From the NCBI RefSeq assembly GCF_001485415.1, contig NZ_BCMQ01000007.1, positions 62,001 through 126,000 on the forward strand: a stretch of 64,000 nt of DNA, read 5' to 3'. This document shows positions 16,458-24,605 of this stretch, in pieces. The notes beneath the pieces are model-generated. The model saw nothing but the letters and a program-made list of their open reading frames with translations. It had not been told where the DNA came from and did not search any database. Positions within the stretch are counted from its first letter, which is position 1. Each line of letters starts with the position of its first letter. This DNA is from Myroides odoratimimus (GTDB taxonomy: Bacteria; Bacteroidota; Bacteroidia; Flavobacteriales; Flavobacteriaceae). The translations under genes and the position numbers were made by a program.

Positions 16458-17924
16458 TTATCTATTTTTTTGAACCATTTGAGGGCTCACTACAGTTTTA
16501 TTATTTCCCCAACTATTGTACACATAAGTCAATACGTCAGCTATCTCTTGGTCACTTAAGTTTTGACTTGTCATGATAGAGTTATATTTTACCTTGTTAA
16601 CTGTAATCTCTCCTTGTAGTCCGTTTATAACTGTTTTTATCGCTCTATTCACATCTGCATTTAAGTAATCAGATTTCGCTAGAGGAGGGAATATTTTCTC
16701 TATACCCTGTCCTTCAGATTGGTGACAAGCAAAACATGTTCTAGTAAACACACTCTTACCATCAGCTATTTGTTGTGCAAGCGTTTTGTTTTCTATTACC
16801 TCTTTTTTAGCTGGTTCTTTAGGCATATTTTGTATAGTACCTCCTTCAGGTAAGTATATTCCTTCTTTTATTTTACCTGCAAATACTTTCTGGTTTTCGT
16901 CTCCTTCTACTTTCAGCATTCCCAGTGCTCCTTTATTAAAGGCTCTAAAGATAGAGTGGTCTACTAATACAAATGTACCAGGTGTATTTACTTTAAATTC
17001 TACTATCGCCGCACCTCCTGCTGGTATAAGTGTAGTCTGTACGTTTTCGTTGATTAGATCAGCACCTTCTACATGTACTCTATCGAAGATCTCTCCGATT
17101 ACGTGGAAAGAACTCACTAAGTTAGGTCCACCATTACCTACGTATAACCTTACTGTTTCTCCTACTTTAGCAGTGATTGCATTTTCATTGACTAGTCCGT
17201 TTACATGTCCATTGAATACTACATAATCAGGCTGTTCTTTTAATGCTTTATTCATGTCGAATGGTTGTAGCCCTTTCTCTCCATAGTTCCCTTTTGTATA
17301 GAAGTCCCCTTGCATCACATAGTACTCTTTGTCTACAGGAGGTAGTCCACCTTCAGGCTCTACTAAGATTAGACCATACATCCCATTAGCGATATGCATC
17401 CCTACAGGAGCAGTAGCACAGTGGTATACATATAGACCAGGATGTAGTGTTTTAAAAGAGAACGTTACCTCGTGTCCAGGCGCTACTAGTGATGATGCAG
17501 CTCCACCTCCAGGACCTGTCACAGCGTGAAGGTCAATATTGTGAGGAAGCTTATTATCTGGGTGATTTTTAAGTGTGAACTCTACTTCATCACCTACACG
17601 GGTACGGATAAAGCTACCAGGTACGGTACCACCGAAGGTCCAATACATGTATTTTACCCCATCTACCATTTCACCTTCTTGTTCTAAAATCTCTAGATTA
17701 ACAATTAGTTTCGTTGCATCCCTTTTTCCTACAGGTTTAGGTACTAGGGGAGGTGCAGTTAGTTCAGCTTCAGCTTCTCCTTTGACTACTATTTGTTCAG
17801 CCATTTCTGGAGTCATCTTTGTAGGAGTCTTGTCCTTCTGTTGACAGCCTCCGATTGTTAGTAAACCTAGAGATAATAGTAGTACTCCAAGTTTGGTTTT
17901 TAGTGTTTGTACCTTTGTATTCAT
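16458..17924 (-). CDS. nirK: Copper nitrite reductase NirK fused to cytochrome c, lipoprotein
   Basis: NirK reduces nitrite to NO in the periplasm. From the ATG at 17924 the protein has 488 residues. A lipobox ends at C27 (LLTIGGC). Type 1 copper ligands are H128, C169, H177 and M182; type 2 ligands H133, H168 and H323; D131 and H274 match the catalytic pair. A C-terminal cytochrome c domain carries CFACH (397-401) with a candidate axial Met in YNSIMTS near 451. The open frame extends 11 codons further upstream, over the -7 box, and is rejected. NirV-like and SCO genes follow on the same strand. Confidence 0.96.
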   Translation of the reverse strand: MNTKVQTLKTKLGVLLLSLGLLTIGGCQQKDKTPTKMTPEMAEQIVVKGEAEAELTAPPLVPKPVGKRDATKLIVNLEILEQEGEMVDGVKYMYWTFGGTVPGSFIRTRVGDEVEFTLKNHPDNKLPHNIDLHAVTGPGGGAASSLVAPGHEVTFSFKTLHPGLYVYHCATAPVGMHIANGMYGLILVEPEGGLPPVDKEYYVMQGDFYTKGNYGEKGLQPFDMNKALKEQPDYVVFNGHVNGLVNENAITAKVGETVRLYVGNGGPNLVSSFHVIGEIFDRVHVEGADLINENVQTTLIPAGGAAIVEFKVNTPGTFVLVDHSIFRAFNKGALGMLKVEGDENQKVFAGKIKEGIYLPEGGTIQNMPKEPAKKEVIENKTLAQQIADGKSVFTRTCFACHQSEGQGIEKIFPPLAKSDYLNADVNRAIKTVINGLQGEITVNKVKYNSIMTSQNLSDQEIADVLTYVYNSWGNNKTVVSPQMVQKNR

Positions 17925-17954
17925 AACTGTGTTCTTTTGTTCATTTTTGTATAT

Positions 17955-17982
17955 CAAAGATAAAAGACCTTATTGTCTTTTA
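17955..17982 (-). promoter_or_regulatory. nirK promoter with shared palindromic operator
   Basis: On the minus strand TATCTTTG (17955-17962) is a -7 box 31 bases before the nirK ATG. Directly beside it, on the plus strand, TAAAAGAC, CTTATT, GTCTTTTA (17961-17982) is a perfect 8-6-8 inverted repeat, matching the one before the Rrf2 gene. The operator overlaps the start of the -7 box and would exclude polymerase. Confidence 0.65.
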
Positions 17983-17985
17983 TTG

Positions 17986-17997
17986 TGATAAATATCA
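17986..17997. promoter_or_regulatory. FNR/CRP-like half-sites upstream of nirK
   Basis: TGAT-AAAT-ATCA, nearly symmetric, just upstream of the Rrf2-type palindrome. It resembles the core of FNR-type sites (TTGAT-N4-ATCAA). The match is short and could be chance. Confidence 0.3.
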
Positions 17998-18224
17998 GTT
18001 TTTAAAAATTGAATGAACTTTTTTTACTCGTTATAAAATAATTATAAGATTGGAAGTATTTTGGCTAAATAGCTGGATATTATAGAAGTATATTGCTAAT
18101 CTTGCGTGTGAAATAAAGGGTGGTAAATAAAAATAATACTAATATTTTTAAAGTCACTTCGCGTACTGTGATTATTAGAAACGAAAATTTATACTTAATT
18201 ATAAGGTATTATAGTTTGTGAAGA

Positions 18225-18800
18225 TTAGATAGAGAAGTTTTGATCTATCTGTTTAAGGATAATCTCTGCTAATAGTTTTTTAGCACGCATAATTTTTACC
18301 TTGACATTGTTTAAAGGCTCATTTAAGGCTTCTGCGATTTCGTTATAAGACATTTCTTGGAAGAAGCGCATATCTATTACCTCTTGATAATGAGGTTTAA
18401 GTAAGTTGATATAACTTTTAAAGATCACTAGATTCTGTTCTTGTATCAGTTCATCTTCTTTGTTCATTGTATCATCTATGATATCGTGATACTGTTGATT
18501 CTCCTCGTCATTGATATCTAAGAAAGACATATTCTTGCGCTTTCTGATCATATCGATATGCACATTTTTAGCAATGCTGATCAGCCAAGTATTAAAGGCA
18601 TAAGTAGAATCGTACTTACTGATATTGGTAAATGCCTTCGAAAAAGTTTCAATAGTAATATCTTCAGCATCCACTTCGTTTGCTGTTCTTTTAAGCATAA
18701 AGTTATATACTTCAGACCAATAATGGTTTAGCAAGAAGGTAAACGCTATCTGGTCTCCCTTTTGAGCTGCTAGGATATTTTCTTGAACTAAGTTTTTCAA
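18225..18800 (-). CDS. ECF-type sigma-70 family RNA polymerase sigma factor
   Basis: The 191-residue protein has only regions 2 and 4, as in extracytoplasmic-function sigma factors. Region 2 is seen in AFTFLLNHYWSEVYNFMLKRTANEVDAEDITIETFSKAF and FNTWLISIAKNVHIDMIRKRK, region 4 in YQEVIDMRFFQEMSYNEIAEALNEPLNNVKVKIMRAKKLL. No anti-sigma gene follows; the next gene upstream on the same strand is a glycosyltransferase whose stop overlaps this start by four bases, so the two are translated together. What it controls cannot be read here. Confidence 0.92.
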   Translation of the reverse strand: MKNLVQENILAAQKGDQIAFTFLLNHYWSEVYNFMLKRTANEVDAEDITIETFSKAFTNISKYDSTYAFNTWLISIAKNVHIDMIRKRKNMSFLDINDEENQQYHDIIDDTMNKEDELIQEQNLVIFKSYINLLKPHYQEVIDMRFFQEMSYNEIAEALNEPLNNVKVKIMRAKKLLAEIILKQIDQNFSI

Positions 18801-19903
18801 ATTTTTTTACGTGTAATAAAATGTAGTATTGAGTAATACGTAGTGATAAAAATATGAATAATTTCTAAGAATGGCAGTGTCCACACCAAATCTTTATCAT
18901 CAAATACTTTAAATAACTTATAGTTATAGATGTATATAATCAAATAACGGAATACAAATAACCCTAGTACAATTTCCCAGTTAAAAAGAAAACTGATCAG
19001 TGTAGTGAAAAGCCCGAAGAACAGAAGGTGACATAGACTAAAGAATCTAATTTTAAATTGTGTAAAGATAGATGAGGTTCTAAGGAGTAAGTCATACTTC
19101 TTGATATTACCTGTCCATGTACTAGTCTTGCTCTCCACTTGTAAGCATACGAAGCTGTCGCGGTCATGTGCAGTTGTTGTATTACTACTAGTCCCTATTT
19201 GATTGATGAAGGCATACTCATCTCCATAAGGAGTTTTCATATGGTCTATAAACCCGTTTACTTTAAAGAACAACTCTTTATTATATCCTTGATTATAAGC
19301 ATTGCCGTGGATAGGTCTACCATAAGATACCCATGAGAATAGGTTTATTGTCTTATACGTATTTTGGAAACGGATTAATTGATTGATAAAAGACCTTTTC
19401 TTTTTTTCGATTTTAGTATGTCCTAGTATTACTTTCTTAGTAGAAGAGAATCCTTTGCTTATCGCTAATAACCATTTATCTGATATAGGAGTGACAGCAG
19501 GTTCTGTAAAGATGAAGCGCTCATACTTAGCTACCTTCATCCCTAGAGTTAAAGCGTACTTCTTATTGCCCCAGAAGGCCTCGATATTTTCTACATTGAC
19601 TAGTCTAGTGTTAGGGTAAGTCAAACAGAATTTTTCTAATATTTCTAAGCTTTCGTCATCAGACGCACTATAGACTAGTATTACTTCATACTCAGGATAG
19701 TCTTGTTGTATAAGTACAGAAAGGAAGTTTTCTAACTTCTCCTGTTGATCTTTTACATAAGCAATGACAGAGATAGGTTCTAGATCAGCGTATCGTTTAG
19801 TCGGAAGGCTACTAGACATAGCTAGTGGTCCATAGATGATAATATACTGTAATATTTCTATAACTATAACAGCAATGAAAATGTAAAATAAAAGTGTTAG
19901 CAT
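18797..19903 (-). CDS. Membrane-anchored family 2 glycosyltransferase
   Basis: The 368-residue protein has an N-terminal membrane helix (about 3-25), a GT-A catalytic domain (about 38-250) with SVIAYVKDQQEKLENFLSVLIQQDYPEYEVILVYSASDDES, a donor-binding region near FTEPAVTPISDKWL, and two to three C-terminal helices (about 295-365). It would add a sugar at the cytoplasmic face of the membrane; donor and acceptor are unknown. It is translationally coupled to the following ECF sigma factor gene. Confidence 0.85.
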   Translation of the reverse strand: MLTLLFYIFIAVIVIEILQYIIIYGPLAMSSSLPTKRYADLEPISVIAYVKDQQEKLENFLSVLIQQDYPEYEVILVYSASDDESLEILEKFCLTYPNTRLVNVENIEAFWGNKKYALTLGMKVAKYERFIFTEPAVTPISDKWLLAISKGFSSTKKVILGHTKIEKKKRSFINQLIRFQNTYKTINLFSWVSYGRPIHGNAYNQGYNKELFFKVNGFIDHMKTPYGDEYAFINQIGTSSNTTTAHDRDSFVCLQVESKTSTWTGNIKKYDLLLRTSSIFTQFKIRFFSLCHLLFFGLFTTLISFLFNWEIVLGLFVFRYLIIYIYNYKLFKVFDDKDLVWTLPFLEIIHIFITTYYSILHFITRKKI

Positions 19904-20133
19904 AGTGAATATCTATTCCCGTAAGGTCTGCAAATGTACGATTAATCTGTTAAAAGAATATAGAAGCCTGTTTAAAAATAGTTTATATATTTTGATTACA
20001 CACCTTTTAGGTTACTACTGTATTATATTTTTTTAGATAGATATAATTAACTAAAAGAAAATATGTAGTAATTCACCCCAAGTAGGTGTATATATTTACT
20101 TATAAAAGTATTTTAAACAAGCTAAATACATTT

Positions 20134-21147
20134 TTAAAAGATATTAACTTCTGCATGAATAGAAATGCCAAATAGCTTAAAAACTTCTCGCTGTACAGTC
20201 TCTGCTAATTTCTTGATTTGTCCTCCTTCTGCTTTTCCGTAATTAACTAGCACTAGAGCTTGCTTCTCATGTACACCAGCATCACCTAGTCGGTATCCCT
20301 TAAAGCCACTGGTCTCGATTAGCCATCCTGCAGGTATTTTTACCTCCTGTTCATTGATGACATAATGAGGCATGCTAGGGTATACTCTGTGCAGTCTCTC
20401 GAAGGTGTCTCTGTCTACGATAGGGTTTTTAAAGAAGCTACCACTATTACCGATTTCTTTAGGATCAGGCAGCTTACTCTGTCTGATAGAGATCACAGCA
20501 TTACTAATATCTCTAATACTAGGAGCAGTAATGTTATCAGCGTCTAATTGACTTTTTATAGCGCCGTATTCTACCTTTAGATTGTGATTTTGTTTAGTTA
20601 GTTTATACGTTGCAGATAGAATGATGTATTGATTCTTTAGCGCATTTTTAAACACACTTTCTCTATAGTCAAACTCACATTCAGCATTCGTGAAGTCAAC
20701 CACTTGTAATGTCTCCATATTAAGAGCCTTACAGCTGTGTAGCACATCTTTAATCTCTACTCCATAAGCACCAATATTTTGGATAGGCGTAGTCCCTACA
20801 TTACCTGGTATAAGAGATAAGTTCTCCACACCTCCATAGTTGTGCTCGATACACCATAGGACGAACTCATGCCAATTCTCTCCAGCCTCAGCCTCTACAT
20901 ATACATAGTCGTTATCCTCATTGATGATATTGATTCCTTTTAGATCTAGCTTGATGACAATCTTATTGATGTCTTGTGTTAGTAGCATATTACTACCTCC
21001 TCCTAAGATGAATAGCTTGTCACTTTTATTAGCCTTGACTATTTCTTTTAGATCATTTATCTGTTTTATTTCAATAAAATATTTAGCCATTACATCTAAT
21101 CCAAACGTATTATATGGTTTTAGCGATACATTCTCGTGAATATTCAT
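20134..21147 (-). CDS. murB: UDP-N-acetylmuramate dehydrogenase MurB
   Basis: MurB uses NADPH and FAD to reduce UDP-GlcNAc-enolpyruvate in peptidoglycan precursor synthesis. The 337-residue protein has the FAD-binding LGGGSNMLL and LIPGNVGTTPIQNIGAYGVE segments, the catalytic Ser in IGNSGSFFKNP, and the end VQREVFKLFGISIHAEVNIF with the terminal Glu. Length and motifs fit the E. coli-like type I enzyme. It lies 21 bases after recF on the same strand and is likely co-transcribed with it. Confidence 0.96.
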   Translation of the reverse strand: MNIHENVSLKPYNTFGLDVMAKYFIEIKQINDLKEIVKANKSDKLFILGGGSNMLLTQDINKIVIKLDLKGINIINEDNDYVYVEAEAGENWHEFVLWCIEHNYGGVENLSLIPGNVGTTPIQNIGAYGVEIKDVLHSCKALNMETLQVVDFTNAECEFDYRESVFKNALKNQYIILSATYKLTKQNHNLKVEYGAIKSQLDADNITAPSIRDISNAVISIRQSKLPDPKEIGNSGSFFKNPIVDRDTFERLHRVYPSMPHYVINEQEVKIPAGWLIETSGFKGYRLGDAGVHEKQALVLVNYGKAEGGQIKKLAETVQREVFKLFGISIHAEVNIF

Positions 21148-21168
21148 TGTCTTAGGGGTATTATTAGT

Positions 21169-22263
21169 TTATTCTTCGTTTTGTTGAATTTTAAAAATCT
21201 CGTAACCTTGGTTTACACTATTTAACAAGCTTTCTGTTCGATCAGCGTGTGTATCCGAAATAAAGAGTTGACCAAAGGTATCTAAATTAACTAGCTCTAA
21301 AATCTTGCGGACTCTATTCTCGTCTAATTTGTCAAAGATATCGTCAAATAAGAGGATAGGAGCTACGCCTCGCTGTGTTTTTAAAAACTCAAATTGAGCC
21401 AATTTTAATGCGATTAAGAATGACTTTTGCTGTCCTTGTGAACCAAACTTTTTAATAGGATGTCCTGTCAGTTCGAATGCCAAGTCATCTTTATGTATCC
21501 CGACAGAGGTGTACTGTAGCATACGGTCTTTGGCAAGATTCTCTGCGAATAGGTCTAGCATAGATTTATCATCTAACTGCGTCTCATATTCTAGAGATAC
21601 ATCATCTTTATTCTCTGTGATCAGACTGTGATAATGAGAGAATATAGGAGTGAATTCTTTGATGAAATCTCTTCTTTTCTCGTGAATAGGGTGTGCCAAT
21701 TCTGCAATCTGCTCATTATAGACTGCCAACGTCTCTCCGTCGAAATAGTGATTCTGAACGAAGCTCTTAAGAAGCGCATTACGCTGACTGATTAGCTTCT
21801 GGTATTGTATAAGCAGTTGTAGATAGTTGCCATCCATCTGAGAGATCACACTATCGATAAACTTACGTCTAGTCTCACTTCCTTCTGTAATTAAGTCGCT
21901 GTCAGAAGGAGAGATAATCACTAGGGGAATAAAGCCAAAGTGATCAGAGAATCGTTCGTAGTTTTTATTGTTTCTCTTTAGGATTTTTTTCTGTCCTTTT
22001 TTTAGGCTACATACGATGTGCTCTTCCTTTTCATCTCTAATGAATGTACCATCGATTACAAAAAAATCTTCGTTGTGTTTGATATTCTGTACAGCTATAG
22101 GGTTGAAGTAACTCTTCCCGTAAGCCATATAATATATAGCATCTAAGATATTGGTTTTACCAACTCCGTTTAACCCAATAAAACAGTTTATTTTCTGGTC
22201 AAAAGAGAAAGTATTATCGCTAATATTCTTGAAATTTAATATGTTTAATTTTTTTAAATACAC
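21169..22263 (-). CDS. recF: DNA replication and repair protein RecF
   Basis: RecF loads RecA at single-strand gaps with RecO and RecR. The 364-residue protein is the usual RecF length. It has the Walker [15 protein letters not shown] (about 28-41), the SMC-type signature in [22 protein letters not shown] and the Walker [17 protein letters not shown]. It is followed by murB and is divergent from the TPR-protein gene. Confidence 0.95.
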   Translation of the reverse strand: MYLKKLNILNFKNISDNTFSFDQKINCFIGLNGVGKTNILDAIYYMAYGKSYFNPIAVQNIKHNEDFFVIDGTFIRDEKEEHIVCSLKKGQKKILKRNNKNYERFSDHFGFIPLVIISPSDSDLITEGSETRRKFIDSVISQMDGNYLQLLIQYQKLISQRNALLKSFVQNHYFDGETLAVYNEQIAELAHPIHEKRRDFIKEFTPIFSHYHSLITENKDDVSLEYETQLDDKSMLDLFAENLAKDRMLQYTSVGIHKDDLAFELTGHPIKKFGSQGQQKSFLIALKLAQFEFLKTQRGVAPILLFDDIFDKLDENRVRKILELVNLDTFGQLFISDTHADRTESLLNSVNQGYEIFKIQQNEE

Positions 22264-22323
22264 GTGGTTACTGGTTATTTTAACGTTTTAGAGAGTGCTT
22301 TATCAAATTTTGGTGCAAATTAT

Positions 22324-22375
22324 CAAAAATATAGATAGAAAGCACTTTTATATTACAATAAAAATCCTATTTTTG
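22324..22375. promoter_or_regulatory. Divergent promoters between recF and the TPR gene
   Basis: TATTTTTG on the plus strand at 22368-22375 is 22 bases before the TPR-protein ATG. On the minus strand, CAAAAATA at 22324-22331 (read as TATTTTTG) is a -7 candidate 60 bases before the recF ATG. Confidence 0.55.
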
Positions 22376-22397
22376 CGACTCATTAAACTTTGTATAA

Positions 22398-23183
22398 ATG
22401 GCAACTTATAATAAAAGAGGTTATAAAGCCCCTAAACCTGAACAAGAAAAAGAAGATAATGAGTTTGAACAATATAACAATATTGATTCATCTAACAGTA
22501 AGACAGCTGAGGTATTTAACTCTTTAGATCAAGGAGCAAATAGAATGGAAAGCTGGGTAGTGCGCAATCAAAAAGTAATTTTTGGTATCGTAGGTGCTGT
22601 TGCTTTGGCTACTTTGGGGTATGTTGGTTATGACAAATTTGTTGTTGAGCCAAAAAATGATGACGCTGCGAACGAAATGTTTCAGGCACAGAGTTATTAT
22701 AACGATGCTTTAATGAATGGTACTGCTAAAGACTCTTTATTTAACTTAGCACTTAATGGTGGAGAAGGTAAACTAGGATTCTTAGGAATTATAGAAAATT
22801 ACGGTGGTACACAGTCTGCAGATTTAGCAAACTACTATGCGGGTACAGCATATTTACATAAAGGTGATTTCCCTAAAGCAATCGAGCATTTAGAGAAATT
22901 CAAAGGAAATGATGCAGTATTAGCACCATTAGCTTTAGGAGCTATTGGAGATGCTTTCTCTGAATTAGGGCAACAAGAGCAAGCTTTAGAGTATTATCAA
23001 AAAGCAGCTGCTAAGCAGAAGAACGATTTTACTACACCTAGATATTTAAATAAAGCAGGTTTAGTTGCTTTAGAATTAGGTAAAAAAGAAGAAGCGCTTA
23101 AGAGCTTCAACGAGATTAAAAATAACTACCAAGGTTCTGTAGAATACAGAGGAGTAGATGCCTTGATAGGTTTAGCACAATAA
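22398..23183 (+). CDS. TPR protein, single-pass membrane (YfgM-like)
   Basis: The 261-residue protein has a polar N-terminal cytoplasmic part, a membrane helix near residues 56-75 (VIFGIVGAVALATLGYVGY), and a C-terminal periplasmic TPR region: DLANYYAGTAYLHKGDFPKAIEHLEKF, LAPLALGAIGDAFSELGQQEQALEYYQKA and YLNKAGLVALELGKKEEALKSFNEI. The order matches YfgM-like proteins that work with envelope chaperones; this role is inferred. It is two bases before ribH, so the two are co-transcribed. Confidence 0.85.
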   Translation: MATYNKRGYKAPKPEQEKEDNEFEQYNNIDSSNSKTAEVFNSLDQGANRMESWVVRNQKVIFGIVGAVALATLGYVGYDKFVVEPKNDDAANEMFQAQSYYNDALMNGTAKDSLFNLALNGGEGKLGFLGIIENYGGTQSADLANYYAGTAYLHKGDFPKAIEHLEKFKGNDAVLAPLALGAIGDAFSELGQQEQALEYYQKAAAKQKNDFTTPRYLNKAGLVALELGKKEEALKSFNEIKNNYQGSVEYRGVDALIGLAQ

Positions 23184-23185
23184 GT

Positions 23186-23677
23186 ATGGCAACAGCAAAT
23201 AAAAACTTATCTGAATACGATAAAACTACACTTCCTGACGGGAAAGATTTTAGAGTAGGTATCGTAGTTTCAGAATGGAATGACCAAATCACTAATGGAT
23301 TGTATTCTGGTGCAGAAGCAGCCTTATTAGACTGTGGTCTATTAGCTGAAAACATAGTTCGCTGGAATGTACCAGGTAGCTTTGAATTAATTTTCGGAGC
23401 AAAAAAAATGATAGAAGTAGATGAGACCTTAGATGCAGTTATTGTAGTAGGGTGTGTGATTAAGGGAGAGACGATGCATTTCGACTTCGTATGCGAAGGA
23501 GTGACACATGGTATTAAAGACCTTAACTTAATCTCTGATATTCCTGTGATCTTCTGTCTACTGACAGATAACCATATCGAACAATCTATTGCTCGTAGTG
23601 GTGGAGAACACGGAAATAAAGGTACAGAAGCAGCTATCGCAGCTTTAAAAATGATAGATTTAAATAGAAAAGCGTAA
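23186..23677 (+). CDS. ribH: 6,7-dimethyl-8-ribityllumazine synthase
   Basis: RibH joins 5-amino-6-ribitylaminouracil and dihydroxybutanone phosphate in riboflavin synthesis, usually as a 60-mer shell. The 163-residue protein shows VSEWNDQITNGLYSGAEAAL, NIVRWNVPGSFELIFGAKK, VVGCVIKGETMHFDFVCEGVTHGI with the catalytic His, and the end IARSGGEHGNKGTEAAIAALKM. It follows the TPR gene by two bases and ends before a hairpin terminator. Confidence 0.96.
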   Translation: MATANKNLSEYDKTTLPDGKDFRVGIVVSEWNDQITNGLYSGAEAALLDCGLLAENIVRWNVPGSFELIFGAKKMIEVDETLDAVIVVGCVIKGETMHFDFVCEGVTHGIKDLNLISDIPVIFCLLTDNHIEQSIARSGGEHGNKGTEAAIAALKMIDLNRKA

Positions 23678-23705
23678 GCACAATCTATTTATAGGATATA
23701 AGATA

Positions 23706-23738
23706 GAGGATTTCTAGCAATAGAAATCCTCTTTTTTT
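23706..23738 (+). terminator. Terminator after ribH
   Basis: GAGGATTTCTA and TAGAAATCCTC pair perfectly around GCAA and are followed by seven Ts. Confidence 0.9.
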
Positions 23739-23739
23739 G

Positions 23740-24543
23740 TTTTATATTTTTCTGTAAGAGGGGATGTCAGACTATTAATACTGTTTAGTGAGTACCCCTT
23801 TTCTTTATATTTTTTCTTTTCTAAAATAATCTTTCTTCTTTTTTAAAAAATGGATCTATTTCAGCACCTTTTTTAGGGGTTTAAAGAGAACTAATCCTAC
23901 TTTTTTACTCTTTACCCTCTATTTCCCTTCTTTTTGGGTTTTAAATTAAAAAAAGTATATGCTTTTTTTTAGTCTTGTGTTTTTATTAAGTGATTGATTT
24001 GTAGTTGTTTATTTGTTTTTGGGTCAGATTTGTGTTTTACTTGAATAGGCTTTCAACCCTTATAAATAGGGGGTTCTGCTAAGATCCTTCGACAATACAT
24101 GGACAATACTCCGTATTTAGTGGAGGAGAGCGCGTGTTTATCCAAGGATGCTCCTTTTATTCTCAGAGCATTCTCCTCTAAGAATAAGGTAAGGGGGGAA
24201 TTAAGAATTAGTAATTAATAATTAAGAATGTATGCCTAGGGCATAGGAGAATAGGGAGCAACTACATCAGCTTTAGGATGGGATTCTTCGCAGGCTCAGA
24301 ATGACAAGGGGAGGGGATGTGTAGGATGAGATTCTTCGTACGCTCAGAATGATAACGGGAGTGGAAGTACTATCATCATAATTATTCTAGAGCTTATCAG
24401 CAATGTTATTTACTAGATAAGTATTTAAAAAAAGGTTGTCATAGGATGAGGTGAGTAGTGTTTAATTCTATAATTCAGAAAGTGTCCTCTATATTTTAGA
24501 AATAAATTACAATAGAGAAATAGTAAAGGAATTTTTAATTCTT
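23740..24543. other. Gene-free stretch of about 0.8 kb with repeats
   Basis: No open frame of credible length is found on either strand between ribH and mutL. The first half is T-rich, with several short runs. From about 24060 base composition changes: CCTTATAAATAGGGGG, GTGGAGGAGAGCGCGTG and CAGAGCATTCTCCTC give local GC-rich hairpins, and 24190-24235 has an AT-rich array of AATTA steps. It includes two REP-like units at 24274-24360. It is likely a repeat-rich spacer; no function is claimed. Confidence 0.7.
24274..24360. repeat. Two REP-like units
   Basis: TAGGATGGGATTCTTCGCAG at 24274 and TAGGATGAGATTCTTCGTAC at 24322 each continue to CTCAGAATGA and an ACAAGGGG/ATAACGGG tail; about 34 of 39 positions agree by eye. 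Inside each, ATTCT and AGAAT pair to form a hairpin. This resembles palindromic repeats common in Bacteroidota intergenic DNA. Confidence 0.65.
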
Positions 24544-24551
24544 TAAATTTG
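24544..24551 (+). promoter_or_regulatory. -7 promoter element of mutL
   Basis: TAAATTTG matches TAnnTTTG, 54 bases upstream of the mutL ATG. Confidence 0.5.
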
Positions 24552-24605
24552 TCCTTTAAGTGGAATTTATCTAAACAATTAGATTAATAATAGAGGAGCA
24601 AATAG

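Noticed and set aside
17986..17997. A definite FNR site upstream of nirK
   Set aside because: Only four bases on each side match; kept as a low-confidence site and not claimed as regulation.
18001..18224. tRNA or small RNA gene between nirK and the sigma factor
   Set aside because: No cloverleaf, T-loop sequence or terminator is visible in this AT-rich stretch.
24190..24235. CRISPR-like repeats in AT-rich AATTA array
   Set aside because: Units are too short and lack regular spacers.
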